Shown piece after piece: positions 1 through 8,655 of a stretch of DNA of 64,000 bases. The number at the start of each line of letters is the position of its first letter. The stretch's first letter is position 1. The DNA is taken from positions 40,121-104,120 of the forward strand of contig CAICTM010000159.1 in assembly GCA_903772945.1 (NCBI GenBank). Reading direction: 5' to 3'. The DNA is from Seminavis robusta. Taxonomy: Eukaryota > Bacillariophyta > Bacillariophyceae > Naviculales > Naviculaceae. The notes beneath the pieces were generated by a model that was not told where the DNA came from, made no database searches, and was given only the letters and a program-made list of their open reading frames with translations. The position numbers and the translations under genes are program-made.

Positions 1-1
1 G

Positions 2-772
2 GCTGCAGCACCCACCAAAAAGAAGTCTATCCCTCCGGAGCAGCTCTGTCGCCTGCGAATCCGACTTCCCAACAATAAATCCGTAGTCGAGGACTTTCAC
101 AAGGACGACCAGTTGTCTGTTGTGTACCGTCGATTGGCACCCATGGTCCCCGAAGAAGGAAGCAAGAAAAGAAAGCAGAAGAGCTCCTCTGTGGCGCCGG
201 CTTCAGCCAGTGCTGGCGGAGCCTTTGCCAAGCCGCTTTCTTCTGCGGGCTTTACGCTTCTTCTGACTCGTCCAAAGCGAGAGTTCAGCCTGGAGCTGCA
301 CGGCGTGAAGAGCTTGTCAGAGTTGAATCTGGCTCCATCTGCCACGTTGACGATAATGAAATGTCAGGACCGTGGCGTCATGTACCGCGGTGAACTCGAA
401 AGCCGAATCCAAGGAGCACAAGGAGATGCCATGGAAGTGGATGGCTTGACATATGAAGGACTGGTGGAGCTTACGGAGCGCGTTGGTGCGGTTGCACCAG
501 ACATCAATCCTGAAGAGCTGGAAAAGAACTCTCAAACAATGAGCCCTGCGGCCTATCTTGCCGAGCTGGGGGCTTCTATGGAGGAAGTCGGCGAGGATGC
601 TCGAAAGTGTCCGATTTGCCTTGGTGACTATGACGGCACGGACGAAACTGAGTCGCTCCGTAAGCTGACAGCTTGCGGTCATCTCTTCCATTCTGGGTGC
701 GTAGAGACTTGGCTGGAGACAAAATCATCTTGTCCTCTTTGCAAAACATCCATCAAACCGGAGAACAAATAA
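2..772 (+). CDS. UBX-like / RING-H2 finger E3 ubiquitin ligase, 5' truncated
   Basis: The frame is open from the window edge, so the N-terminus is missing. The first part (RLRIRLPNNKSVVEDFH, then FTLLLTRPKREFS and LSELNLAPSATL) reads like a UBX/ubiquitin-fold domain with a low-complexity Ser/Ala insert in its middle. The C-terminal 50 residues form a RING-H2 finger: CPIC, then CGHLFHSGC and CPLC, giving the C3H2C3 zinc-ligand spacing. Known biology: RING-H2 proteins are E3 ubiquitin ligases, and UBX domains often bind Cdc48/p97. A role in p97-linked ubiquitination is inference. The stop is TAA at 770-772. It is convergent with the minus-strand gene ending at 861, with only 88 bp between. The RING call is firm; the UBX call is moderate. 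Confidence 0.85.
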   Translation, partial: AAAPTKKKSIPPEQLCRLRIRLPNNKSVVEDFHKDDQLSVVYRRLAPMVPEEGSKKRKQKSSSVAPASASAGGAFAKPLSSAGFTLLLTRPKREFSLELHGVKSLSELNLAPSATLTIMKCQDRGVMYRGELESRIQGAQGDAMEVDGLTYEGLVELTERVGAVAPDINPEELEKNSQTMSPAAYLAELGASMEEVGEDARKCPICLGDYDGTDETESLRKLTACGHLFHSGCVETWLETKSSCPLCKTSIKPENK

Positions 773-860
773 ACAAATCAAAGACGGATTTGTGCATCCG
801 TCTGGGTGCGATGTAGAGTCAATTTTCATAAGACGATAGAACCATCGCTAAATTACCTAT

Positions 861-2429
861 TTATTTTGTGACACCCCACAGCTTTTGCAACATCTCGTAG
901 GCACGTGGATCATGCTCTTTCAACTGTGTAGTGTTGTGTGGAAACCATTTGTTGTATTCTTCACCACCACCGTCTCCGTCTGATTTCGCCTCTTCTTCTT
1001 TTTCATCGGCGCCTTCTTCCTCCTCCAAGGATGACAGAAAAGCTACTGACAACTCCGCAAAGTACTCCATGGCGTTTGTACAGGCATAGTGTTTGGCTGT
1101 TCTCCGTTTGTACTCAAAGCTGCTTGTTGTTTCATCACACCCAGCCACACCACAATGATACTCTACCGACTCATACAATCCATCTTTCATGGCAGCGCCA
1201 TAGCACTCCAAAATGTCTTGATTCTTGTATCCATCTGGTAAATGCAAATTGTGATAGGCATGGCAGAGTTCATGGAGGATGATACCACCTTTAGGATCGA
1301 GTTTGTGGTGTTGATAAGGTCAGTCAAATCATAAGACACCAGCATGCAGCAAAGAATAATATTTCTTGAGACATTTCTTACCTGTACCCCACAGTCGTCG
1401 GTGCTTGCAGTAGTTGTGAACATTGTAAAATTCCACTTGCCCGCATTTATCAGGGTTCATTTGATGTTCTTGCAACCACAACTTGCCGGGGTGGAAACAC
1501 CCTACGGGATTATCAATCTTTTCGGCATAGGGATGAGATTGGTTCATGTAAATAGCGGTGGAATCGCTGAGCACTCCCCTCACATGTTCTGGAAGTCGTT
1601 TGGTGAGTGCCTCCAAATCGGCTTGAAATGCTTCATGAGGCGTCTGGGGATAAAAGTCGTCGTCGGAATTCTTTTTTTCTTCTTCTTTGGGATCCCAACA
1701 TCCCGGTTCACAATACACGGTCCACAGTCCGTACTTTCGTCGTTCGTAAATTTTTTGTCGGGTATCAATAATCTCTGGTTTGGCAGATTGTTGTGGCTTC
1801 TTCTTCTGTGTGACCTGGAGTGTCCACCCAATTCGTTGTTTCTTGGTAGATCCTCGCAGGTTTCCAGTAGTGACAGTGTCGTCCTGACTGCGAATCGAAA
1901 CGAGATGATGTTCACAGGCTTGTGTAGCCTTTGGCCTATAGGCAGCCACGGCAGTATCTTGATTGCAGATTGGTGGCTGTCCCTCTTCGACGTCAGCTTT
2001 TGCACTCTTCTGAAACAAAGCAAAGGCATCCCCCGAGCGAGTCGTCTCGAGGTGACTTCCTCCATTCGGTGCAAGGCGATAGAAGTGAACGAGTTCTCCC
2101 TCGTTGGAAACCCAACACAAGATCAGTTCCTGAGTGGGAGACTCGTTGGTAAATGTAACCTGGAGTGTCTGCACGGCAGCACCCGTGGTCCGTATCGACC
2201 GAGTTTCGCCATTGGCGTAGGCTTTCTGAATATTGGATGATTCATCCCAAACATCTCCCAAAATAATTTCTTGGTCGTTCCAGTTCAGACTTCGATCTTG
2301 AACCGTTTCGTCGTCATCTTTCGTTGTGGTGGTCATCTGGAAGCAGCCTTTCAACCAACCGTAGCTCTCGCAAAGAAACGATCGGACGGACGACGCAAGC
2401 GAAGTACAGGTGCTCAACAAAGCTCCCAT
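861..2429 (-). CDS. VHL-beta-like domain fused to a HExxH zinc metalloprotease-like domain
   Basis: Two exons, 1382-2429 and 861-1288, with a 93-nt intron (1289-1381). Splicing joins RLWGTG to GIILHELCHAYH in phase and gives 491 residues. Residues ~85-145 resemble the beta domain of the von Hippel-Lindau protein (QVTFTNESPTQ, then LCWVSNEGELVHFYRLAPNG). Residues 355-359 are HELCH, a zinc-metalloprotease HExxH motif, followed by AMEYFAEL (E424 or E428), the usual position of a gluzincin third ligand. The start MGALLSTC sits in a good context (gccATGG) and fits an N-myristoylation signal (G2, T/S6-7) with a nearby Cys; an in-frame start further upstream at 2621 is possible. In the VHL family the beta domain binds hydroxyproline peptides; here I infer a substrate-recognition module on a protease. 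Substrate unknown. Confidence 0.72.
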
Positions 2430-2819
2430 GGCGGATGATAAGTCTTTCTTCTTCTTGTGGAAAAGCTGATGAGTGGATGCTTGGAACACAACAGTCAATG
2501 ACTGCCACTCTTCTCTTCGTTGCTCGAAGGATGGTCTCTGGTATTCACAGGTAACAGCCTCATCCAGCAACTGGTGTCGAGGCGTGGGAGTATCTTTCGC
2601 AAGGAGGGGAGGGTAAATCATGGATACCGGTACCAGTACCAGTCACTCATCAGTCACAGCATAAATCACGTGTGGCATGAAGTCCACCTTTTTGGTCCAA
2701 GACTCAAGGAAGTCGTGCTGTTTTTGCTCGGCAACGTTGCCACGTTTGCGTTCTGGAAGCTAGCTAGTAGAAAGCGATCGAGGTGTTGCCTTCAGCCTCA
2801 CAACACACAAAAAGAAACC
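2430..2819. promoter_or_regulatory. Shared divergent intergenic promoter region
   Basis: This 390-bp gap separates two divergent genes (starts at 2429 on minus and 2820 on plus) and must hold both promoters. It contains a GTACCAGT-like short repeat near 2630-2645. I see no clear TATA box. The plus-strand frame is open across it, so a longer N-terminus for the downstream gene cannot be excluded. Confidence 0.4.
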
Positions 2820-3593
2820 ATGAGCGACCCTACTAGCGACAACGATCGGTTCATTGCCAACGCAGAGACATGGTGTGGTCGATCGGTCTGTATAAGCAGC
2901 AGCGGTCGTGGCGGCTGGGTCACCTTGACCGAGAAATCGCACAACGCCCAAGTCACCACCACCTGTAACTATGGCGGCTCCCGGCAATCCTTCCACATTG
3001 AATCCGTTCCGGACATGCCGGGTGTCGTGACGTTTCGTGTGGAAGGAACAGCCGATCTGTACCTCACCAACATCATGTACGGGGATCAGCACCGCCAAAA
3101 TGCGGCGGGAGCACTGGCGTCGATTCCGGGTCTATTGGCAGAACACATCGGGATGGTGGTGGATTTTGCCGTAGGTCGTCCCACGGATGAATCCAACTTT
3201 GAAGGAGCCGGTTTCAATTACAGTCCCATGGTGGCGCAAAGAGGACCCTCCAGCAAATTACAAATGTTTCGGCTGGAAGGGAGGGGCCGGCACTTGGGGG
3301 TCAAGTCTCTCTTTGGAACGTATTGGAGATGCCAGTGGTGGAATCAAACCGTTTCACAGTCCCCACACATGTTGGGGGATGAAACATGGTGTTTTTACAA
3401 TGCTGAAGATATCAACAACAGAGACGAGGATACGCACGATGACGATGACTCGTCTTCTGCTGGGTGGGATTCCAATGACGAAGCTTATGAGGATGCTTAT
3501 TGGAGCGAGGAAGAGGAATCAAAGGAAGAGGAATCAGAGGAAGAGGAATCAGAAGACGAGGAATCGGAAGGCGGGGGGTCAATGGAAGAGTAG
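2820..3593 (+). CDS. Hypothetical protein with acidic C-terminal repeats
   Basis: A 257-residue protein beginning MSDPTSDNDRF in a good context (aaaccATGAG). The first ~190 residues are of mixed composition with many aromatic and Gly residues (WCGRSVCISSSGRGGWVTL, WRCQWWNQTV) and could be an all-beta fold, but I do not recognise a family. The last ~60 residues are strongly acidic, with a short tandem repeat of the type EEESKEEESEEEESEDEE. There is no signal peptide or membrane segment. It is divergent from the VHL/protease gene, 390 bp away. No function is proposed. The frame extends upstream to 2520 without an obvious conserved sequence, so I prefer the internal ATG. Confidence 0.55.
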   Translation: MSDPTSDNDRFIANAETWCGRSVCISSSGRGGWVTLTEKSHNAQVTTTCNYGGSRQSFHIESVPDMPGVVTFRVEGTADLYLTNIMYGDQHRQNAAGALASIPGLLAEHIGMVVDFAVGRPTDESNFEGAGFNYSPMVAQRGPSSKLQMFRLEGRGRHLGVKSLFGTYWRCQWWNQTVSQSPHMLGDETWCFYNAEDINNRDEDTHDDDDSSSAGWDSNDEAYEDAYWSEEEESKEEESEEEESEDEESEGGGSMEE

Positions 3594-3670
3594 TGGTTTT
3601 GTGTAAATGTCGCTAACTATAGAGGCAACTGATAAGCCACGCCAGCACACGACGTGTTAGATTTGCATTG

Positions 3671-3712
3671 TTTGTCGTGTTTGTCGTGTTTGTCGTGTTT
3701 GTCGTGTTTGTC
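3671..3712. repeat. Tandem repeat, 9-bp unit TTTGTCGTG x 4.7
   Basis: Four perfect copies of TTTGTCGTG followed by TTTGTC, 78 bp after the stop of the acidic-tailed gene. Probably a minisatellite in its 3' flank. Confidence 0.9.
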
Positions 3713-3795
3713 TATTCTGCTGGGCTGGGAAAAGGTTTCTGCGCCTTCGCTCATTAGAAAATCAGTCGGTGGCAGCGTACCGTGAGGGGCAGTGA

Positions 3796-4008
3796 CCCTT
3801 TCAGCGGGCGGTCCAAGAGATCGCCCAAGATTTCAAGCCGGACCTGCACTTTCAAGAGTCGGATGTGCTAGCTTTGCAAGAAGCTAGTGAATCTTACCTT
3901 GTTGGGTTATTTGAAGATACCAACTTGTGCCCCATTCATGCCAAGCGCATTGCCACCATGCCCAAAGACATGCAGCTTGCCAGAAGGATTCGTGGAGAGA
4001 GATCCTGA
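3796..4008 (+). pseudogene. Histone H3 fragment (C-terminal half), broken
   Basis: The frame from 3796 reads [16 protein letters not shown], then [32 protein letters not shown], and ends [16 protein letters not shown] at 4006-4008. This is unmistakably the alpha1-alphaC half of histone H3. Immediately upstream (about 3750-3765) LIRK of the preceding H3 segment is present, but ~30 bp of unrelated sequence with a stop separates the two parts, and nothing of the N-terminal tail is visible. Substitutions at near-invariant H3 sites (CAIHAK to CPIHAK, a Lys/Thr to Pro in DFKPD, MPKDI to MPKDM) also argue for decay. Probably a dead gene copy or retrocopy. Confidence 0.8.
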
Positions 4009-4444
4009 GCTTGCTTTGCTGGACAGCTCCCGACCAATTGAACGGCAAGGGCACCACATCAGCGCATCAGAGTATGGCAACCTTCCAGTTCTCGCCGAGC
4101 GCAGACACTCCGGAAACAAGGAAATGAAGCCACTGGCTGAAGAACGCTTTGCTCGGCTCAAAACTTGAGGTGTACCAGCCGGTCACAAGACAATGGCAAC
4201 AATGAGGAGACTCATGCTGTCAGCAGTCTTGATCTGGATGAAAATCCCTACATGACACCACGGAATGCAGCAGCTACGATTGAAACTACAAGGCAGGACA
4301 CTCTCGATGGTGGTGGTGAATTTGGCGGTGCAACAGCATCAAGAGCAGCCCTGGGTAAAGCGCAACAGTGCTTGAAATTAAATAGATACTTCTTTCCTAT
4401 TTGCAGAATGCAAGGGTGGACCAAGTGTAAAGCCATGTTGTCCT
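4009..4444. other. Intergenic, no feature seen
   Basis: The 436 bp between the histone H3 remnant and the Hint-domain gene hold only short open frames without recognisable similarity. Confidence 0.5.
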
Positions 4445-5710
4445 TCAAGCTTCTTTCTTGACATCCATTGGGCCCACAGCAGGAGCATTGCCACGCACAA
4501 CAGCCACAAAGACCAATCCACCAACGGCCATGACAGCAGCCAGCTTGGTACCGAACAAGAGCTCCAAGGCATAGAGGGGACACAATACAACCAAGTAAAC
4601 AGCAAAAAGGAACAACTGAACCACCCAATGCTGGGCATGGAACCAGTCGGACAAATCAAACGCTGTCTGCACAAAAAGAGCCACACCATCGTTATTGTAT
4701 GTCTGGCACCAGTTGGGGTTGATCCCACCAATACAAACCAAACGAGGCACGGTCAGGAGGATGTGAGCAACACGATGGTGAGAGAAGATGGACATGGAGT
4801 GGCCTTTTAGTTCCATGGTTTGCGGATTGCCAGTTGGTTGGAGGGAAACATAGCAAGAGGATGCAGTGCCATCGACCACAAGGGTGCCATCGTGAGTTAG
4901 GGGAGCATAGATTCCATGGCGCTGGACAGTCTCAATCTTGGTCACAACAGCAGCTCCTCCTTGTCTATGTCCAGCTTGGGTGAGACTATCACCAACCTTG
5001 ATGGATTTGGCTGTGACTGGGGCATCCTTCCCCTGCACATAGACCAAATGTTGACCAGTGACTTCCAATGGGTTCTTGTTCTTGTTTTTGCCACTTGTGG
5101 TGTGGATTTGGAGGAATGTTGTGTCAGTAGTGGCATCATTGTGGGCAAAGGCATATATTGGTTGGTATCGGTTGTTGGCTGTCAAGATCATGTCTCCGAT
5201 CTTGAGTTCAGTCATCTTGGTGGTCACCGGTGCTTGGCTTTGGCCTGGTTGTTCCACTGTCACAGTGGCTTCCTGGGAGAAACAAGAGGAAGCGGGAGAA
5301 GGAGTTGGAGCATGACCAGAAACAGGAGCAGCAGAAGGAGTGGAAGAAGAAGGAGCTGAAGTGCTGAGATTATTGCAATTACACGTGATGACCAGGTTTC
5401 TGTTGTTGGCTGCTTTGACTTTTATGAGCACATCTTCCGATGTGGAGTGGGAAATGGTGGTTCCACATGTGTATGTTGAAGACACCTCATCTCCGTCTAG
5501 AACCAGAGTAATTCCAATGTTGTCATAAGATTCGCAGGTAACATCGCATAGTATGTCGGTGGTTCCTTCTGGGGGCACAACTGCCCACCATACAGTCACG
5601 CCGTTGAGGAAATCGTTAACATTCAAGGTTATGCAGACAGCAGCACTGCAGGACTTGGCCATCAATGCGATGGCAGTAATGGTGAGGGGAGAAAAAGTAA
5701 TGATCTTCAT
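4445..5710 (-). CDS. Hedgehog-type Hint (Hog) domain protein, secreted N-terminus and C-terminal membrane segments
   Basis: A 421-residue protein from ATG at 5710. Residues 1-24 look like a signal peptide (MKIITFSPLTITAIALMAKS). Residues ~25-115 form a Cys-containing beta-rich domain I do not recognise, followed by a Ser/Pro linker. Residues 143-290 match a hedgehog/intein Hint domain: Cys143-Phe at the splice point, LKIGDMILTANN (169-180), GQHLVYV with His221, KVGDSL, then GIYAPLTHDGTLVVDG (266-281) and ASSCYVSL. The YAPLT-x-GT-VVD-x-x-SCY block is the classic end of Hog domains. Two or three hydrophobic segments (~362-408) follow. In the known family Cys1 drives autocatalytic cleavage; here that would release the N-terminal domain outside the cell (inference). 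An upstream in-frame ATG at 5851 would bury the signal peptide, so 5710 is preferred. Confidence 0.85.
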   Translation of the reverse strand: MKIITFSPLTITAIALMAKSCSAAVCITLNVNDFLNGVTVWWAVVPPEGTTDILCDVTCESYDNIGITLVLDGDEVSSTYTCGTTISHSTSEDVLIKVKAANNRNLVITCNCNNLSTSAPSSSTPSAAPVSGHAPTPSPASSCFSQEATVTVEQPGQSQAPVTTKMTELKIGDMILTANNRYQPIYAFAHNDATTDTTFLQIHTTSGKNKNKNPLEVTGQHLVYVQGKDAPVTAKSIKVGDSLTQAGHRQGGAAVVTKIETVQRHGIYAPLTHDGTLVVDGTASSCYVSLQPTGNPQTMELKGHSMSIFSHHRVAHILLTVPRLVCIGGINPNWCQTYNNDGVALFVQTAFDLSDWFHAQHWVVQLFLFAVYLVVLCPLYALELLFGTKLAAVMAVGGLVFVAVVRGNAPAVGPMDVKKEA

Positions 5711-5938
5711 GGGGGCGGCCTTTTGAAATACTTTATGTTGGGCTGAATTTGAAGGGGAGCCTAAACTTTTGTGGTGGGCTGATGAAAGGATTGTGCATGT
5801 GACGCTTGACTGGCTAGCGAGCTCGGGTAAATAGCCGAGTCTTGAATCCAAATTGTGCGCCTCGCTATTTTACCCTTTAATTCTGTACATTCTAATGCAT
5901 GTCTGGTAACACTGGCTACAGGAGCCCACTGAGTTCTT

Positions 5939-6095
5939 GTTTGTTTTCCGGTAGAGCTCATGACGTCATGGGCCGGTCGAGGGCCCCAGAAGTTATTTGT
6001 TTTCTAAAGGAGCTCATGTCATGGGTCAGGCTGGCATCATGCGGTGGCAGCCCTTTGTGTTGTATCCGGTAGCGCTCATGCCGTAAAGACCGAGA
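5939..6095. repeat. Three diverged copies of a ~35-bp unit upstream of the Hint gene
   Basis: Units starting near 5939, 5997 and 6056 share the pattern TTGTTTTCCGGTAGAGCTCATG and variants (TTGTTTTCTAAAGGAGCTCATG, TTGTATCCGGTAGCGCTCATG), about 58 bp apart. They lie 230-385 bp upstream of the Hint-gene ATG and downstream of the START gene, so they are candidates for repeated cis elements of the Hint promoter. Confidence 0.55.
5962..5969. promoter_or_regulatory. Palindromic CRE-type site TGACGTCA
   Basis: A perfect 8-bp CRE palindrome, inside a 10-bp palindrome ATGACGTCAT, in the first of the three repeated units. bZIP factors bind such sites, and in Phaeodactylum TGACGT/ACGTCA motifs mediate CO2/cAMP response. 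It lies 252 bp upstream of the Hint-gene start. Function here is inferred. Confidence 0.45.
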
Positions 6096-6201
6096 TTACT
6101 TCCCTTCGGCATGCATTCTCCGAGCACATGCCAAAAAGCCACCGTCTCAGGGATTCTTGCTTTATTGTTGCGCTTTGTGCCAATTTCCTGGTGGGGTATA
6201 T

Positions 6202-7809
6202 TCAGTTGCCTCCTTGCGTGACGGGCTCCTCTTCCCCTGTAGTGACTTTTGGCTGCATACTTCCACTCTCTGCGCCGCCACTAGTTGACGAAGGAGGACT
6301 TGCTGGCGCCAGTCCCCCTCCATTGGGCCAGAAGCAAGCGAAACCGATCTGTGCCATTCCAACTGGTTGATTGCTTCGGCCCGGAGCAGACGCCTGCTCC
6401 ATTCGTTTCATTTTCAGTTTTTCTATTTCTGGTGCTTTTTTGTGTACTTCTTCATTGATGTAATTAAACAACTTGAATGGCTCCAGCGGTGCAATGGCCC
6501 CAATGGCAGTCTTGACTGCCCATCCCGGCAAATTCCCTCCGGGTGCAGCATGGCTAATCATGGCGACGCGTGTCTTTTGGGGGTCTTGCGGATCGGGCGA
6601 AAAGAAGGTAGCCCCTCGCAGAGCATATCCCCGGCATGCCGTGCCCTTGCCTTCTTCTGTGACGGCTGGTGCATCCTTGTGATCTACAGCCTGATTGATC
6701 AACACAACAGACCCGTCTTTCAACCATCGATGATAGACAAACGTCACAAACTCTCGTGGTTTGACAAAGAGAACTTGAGGTGATGTTGCCCACGATATTT
6801 TGCAGTGTGGTGCAATCTCTTCCAAGTCCCTTTGGGCCGACAAAATAACGTTGTAGTCTGTCATGTGTTCTTCCCTCGATAGGTACGTACAGACGTCTTC
6901 CAGGGGTGCATCCAGTACCGAGTAAACCTTGATGCAGGGATAGTCTTTCTTGTCATCTGCAAAGGCATTCTTGCCCCTCGAGTCCGGTAACCATGTCAGA
7001 TAGCATTGTGTGTTTCCATTGGGGTTGGCAGTTTTTCTAACCATTTTGTTGCAGGGAACTTCGACCCACCCATCGCCCACTCGAGGTTCTTCAAACAGTT
7101 TTTGGCGGGCCCATTTTTCCACTTCTCGCCCCAGACGTTCAAAGTACCGTTGTTTCTTTTGTTGGGCTAATCGAGCAACCTCTGGATCCACTTCTTCCTC
7201 TTCTTGCATGGCGCCTTCAAATTCCAAGTCTTGTTCACCAGTAATTTTCTTTCTCATTTCGTACATTTCTCGGCGTAAGATTTGCAGTTCCTTTCTCATA
7301 TTCCTCATTTCTTCCAATGTTTCGGACAGAGTCTGAGTCATGGCCAATTGTTTGTCCATTTCAGAGTCTTTTTGCTGTTTGGCAGTCGATTGATACGGGA
7401 ATATCTTGTCAGGCGCTAATCCATAGTACTGACCAAAGCTAACCGGTGGATTGTAGTTTCGAATTTTGGAAACGATCATGGGAGATATTCGAAATACCTT
7501 TTTGAGAATGGACACTTGTAGACTGTCATAATGGGACACCACAGCAGCGTGGTTCTGGTAAGACCCTCGCCTGTTGGCCATCCAAATTGGATGGGAGTGG
7601 GCCGTCAAAATTCCTTGTCTTCCTGCTTGTAGCGATCGCAACAGGAGACCTGTCAAGCCATCATCTTCTCTGGAACCATTCTTGCAATTGCGACTGTATT
7701 GGCTGGAAGCAGTCGGAAGGTGCGAAATGGAAGAAGCTGCCGCCAGCACAGACGCAAATGCCAATAGCAGCACCACTTCAACCATGCACCATCTCGATAT
7801 CCGTATCAT
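6202..7809 (-). CDS. START lipid-binding domain protein with N-terminal signal sequence
   Basis: A 535-residue protein from ATG at 7809. The N-terminus MIRISRWCMVEVVLLLAFAS is a hydrophobic signal or anchor ending in AAASS. Residues ~150-200 contain a coiled coil (LSETLEEMRNMRKELQIL onward). Residues ~235-455 match a START fold: GDGWVEV, YPCIKVYSVLDAPLEDVCTY, EEHMTDYN, then ISWATSPQVLFVKPREFV, VAMISHAAPGGNLPGWAVKT and a C-terminal helix. In the known family START domains bind sterols, phospholipids or ceramide. The C-terminal ~60 residues are Gly/Ser/Pro-rich and disordered. An in-frame start 20 codons upstream (7869) would mask the signal and is less likely. Whether the sequence routes to the ER, plastid or outside cannot be decided, because no clear A-x-A-F motif follows. 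Confidence 0.8.
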   Translation of the reverse strand: MIRISRWCMVEVVLLLAFASVLAAASSISHLPTASSQYSRNCKNGSREDDGLTGLLLRSLQAGRQGILTAHSHPIWMANRRGSYQNHAAVVSHYDSLQVSILKKVFRISPMIVSKIRNYNPPVSFGQYYGLAPDKIFPYQSTAKQQKDSEMDKQLAMTQTLSETLEEMRNMRKELQILRREMYEMRKKITGEQDLEFEGAMQEEEEVDPEVARLAQQKKQRYFERLGREVEKWARQKLFEEPRVGDGWVEVPCNKMVRKTANPNGNTQCYLTWLPDSRGKNAFADDKKDYPCIKVYSVLDAPLEDVCTYLSREEHMTDYNVILSAQRDLEEIAPHCKISWATSPQVLFVKPREFVTFVYHRWLKDGSVVLINQAVDHKDAPAVTEEGKGTACRGYALRGATFFSPDPQDPQKTRVAMISHAAPGGNLPGWAVKTAIGAIAPLEPFKLFNYINEEVHKKAPEIEKLKMKRMEQASAPGRSNQPVGMAQIGFACFWPNGGGLAPASPPSSTSGGAESGSMQPKVTTGEEEPVTQGGN

Positions 7810-8655
7810 TTTGGCTATAATATCAAGTCGCTCGTTTGGGGAGTTTCTTCCAGCAAGAAGAAGCGCCACAGGCCCAATTCAAACAATACGGTAGCAACTG
7901 GATTGCTTCTATCACAAGCAGTGCATCAATACAATCGGGGTGGTGTCGCTGTGGATTTGATGGGGCCAATCTGTGCCATCACCCATCACGAGTGGACCCA
8001 CATCAATGATTGCATGACATCAACTCTTTCGGGCTTCCAGGTGGCACCATGCGTCTTCCACTTGCGAAAGAAAGTGGTTGCAGCAGCTGCTGCAACAACG
8101 GAAGATAGCCCGGTTGAACCTTTAGGGATCAGGAACCGCTCTACCAGCTTATGTTTAGTCTACGAGATCACGATAGAACAAAAATTGTTTTAAAAATCAT
8201 AAAATAAATGCTACCGAAATTGACGTTTTAGTTAGCAAGTTGCCGTAGATGTTTGCCCCAAAGACCCAGCCACAGCCACCCAATCCCTCCATTGTCCCAA
8301 TAGGCCCTACCGTATGTTAATTACGCGGTTCCACTACTAGTACCAGGTAGTACAGTGGAAAGTGGAAAGCCAATCGCGGAGTGCTAAAATCGTATGATAC
8401 TACAGTCGTAGCCAGCTAGCTAGATAGTCAATACTCTGAGTACATAGTGGCCGAATGAAGCATCGAATCGAATCTGGCATCTGCACATCCGCAAATAGCC
8501 ATTACCAATTGCTCTCAGAGTACTACGGTGGAAGCAGCCCGAAGTCGGCGGATGGCCCAGCTAGTCCTCTCCGCATTCAAACAACGGTCTGCTGGGAGAC
8601 CAAGGTTTTCCAGGTAGTTGTTTTCCATTCCCAGCAGCTGTAAGCGAACGCAACC
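7810..8655. other. Intergenic, divergent promoter region
   Basis: 846 bp between the START gene (minus) and the LRR locus (plus). A 96-codon open frame (7903-8193) has no recognisable domain and is not called. Around 8400-8440 there are CTAGCTAGCTAG-like palindromic words. Confidence 0.4.

Noticed and set aside
1344-2240. A 298-codon plus-strand open frame
   Set aside because: Antisense to the VHL/protease exon; no domain or good start context.
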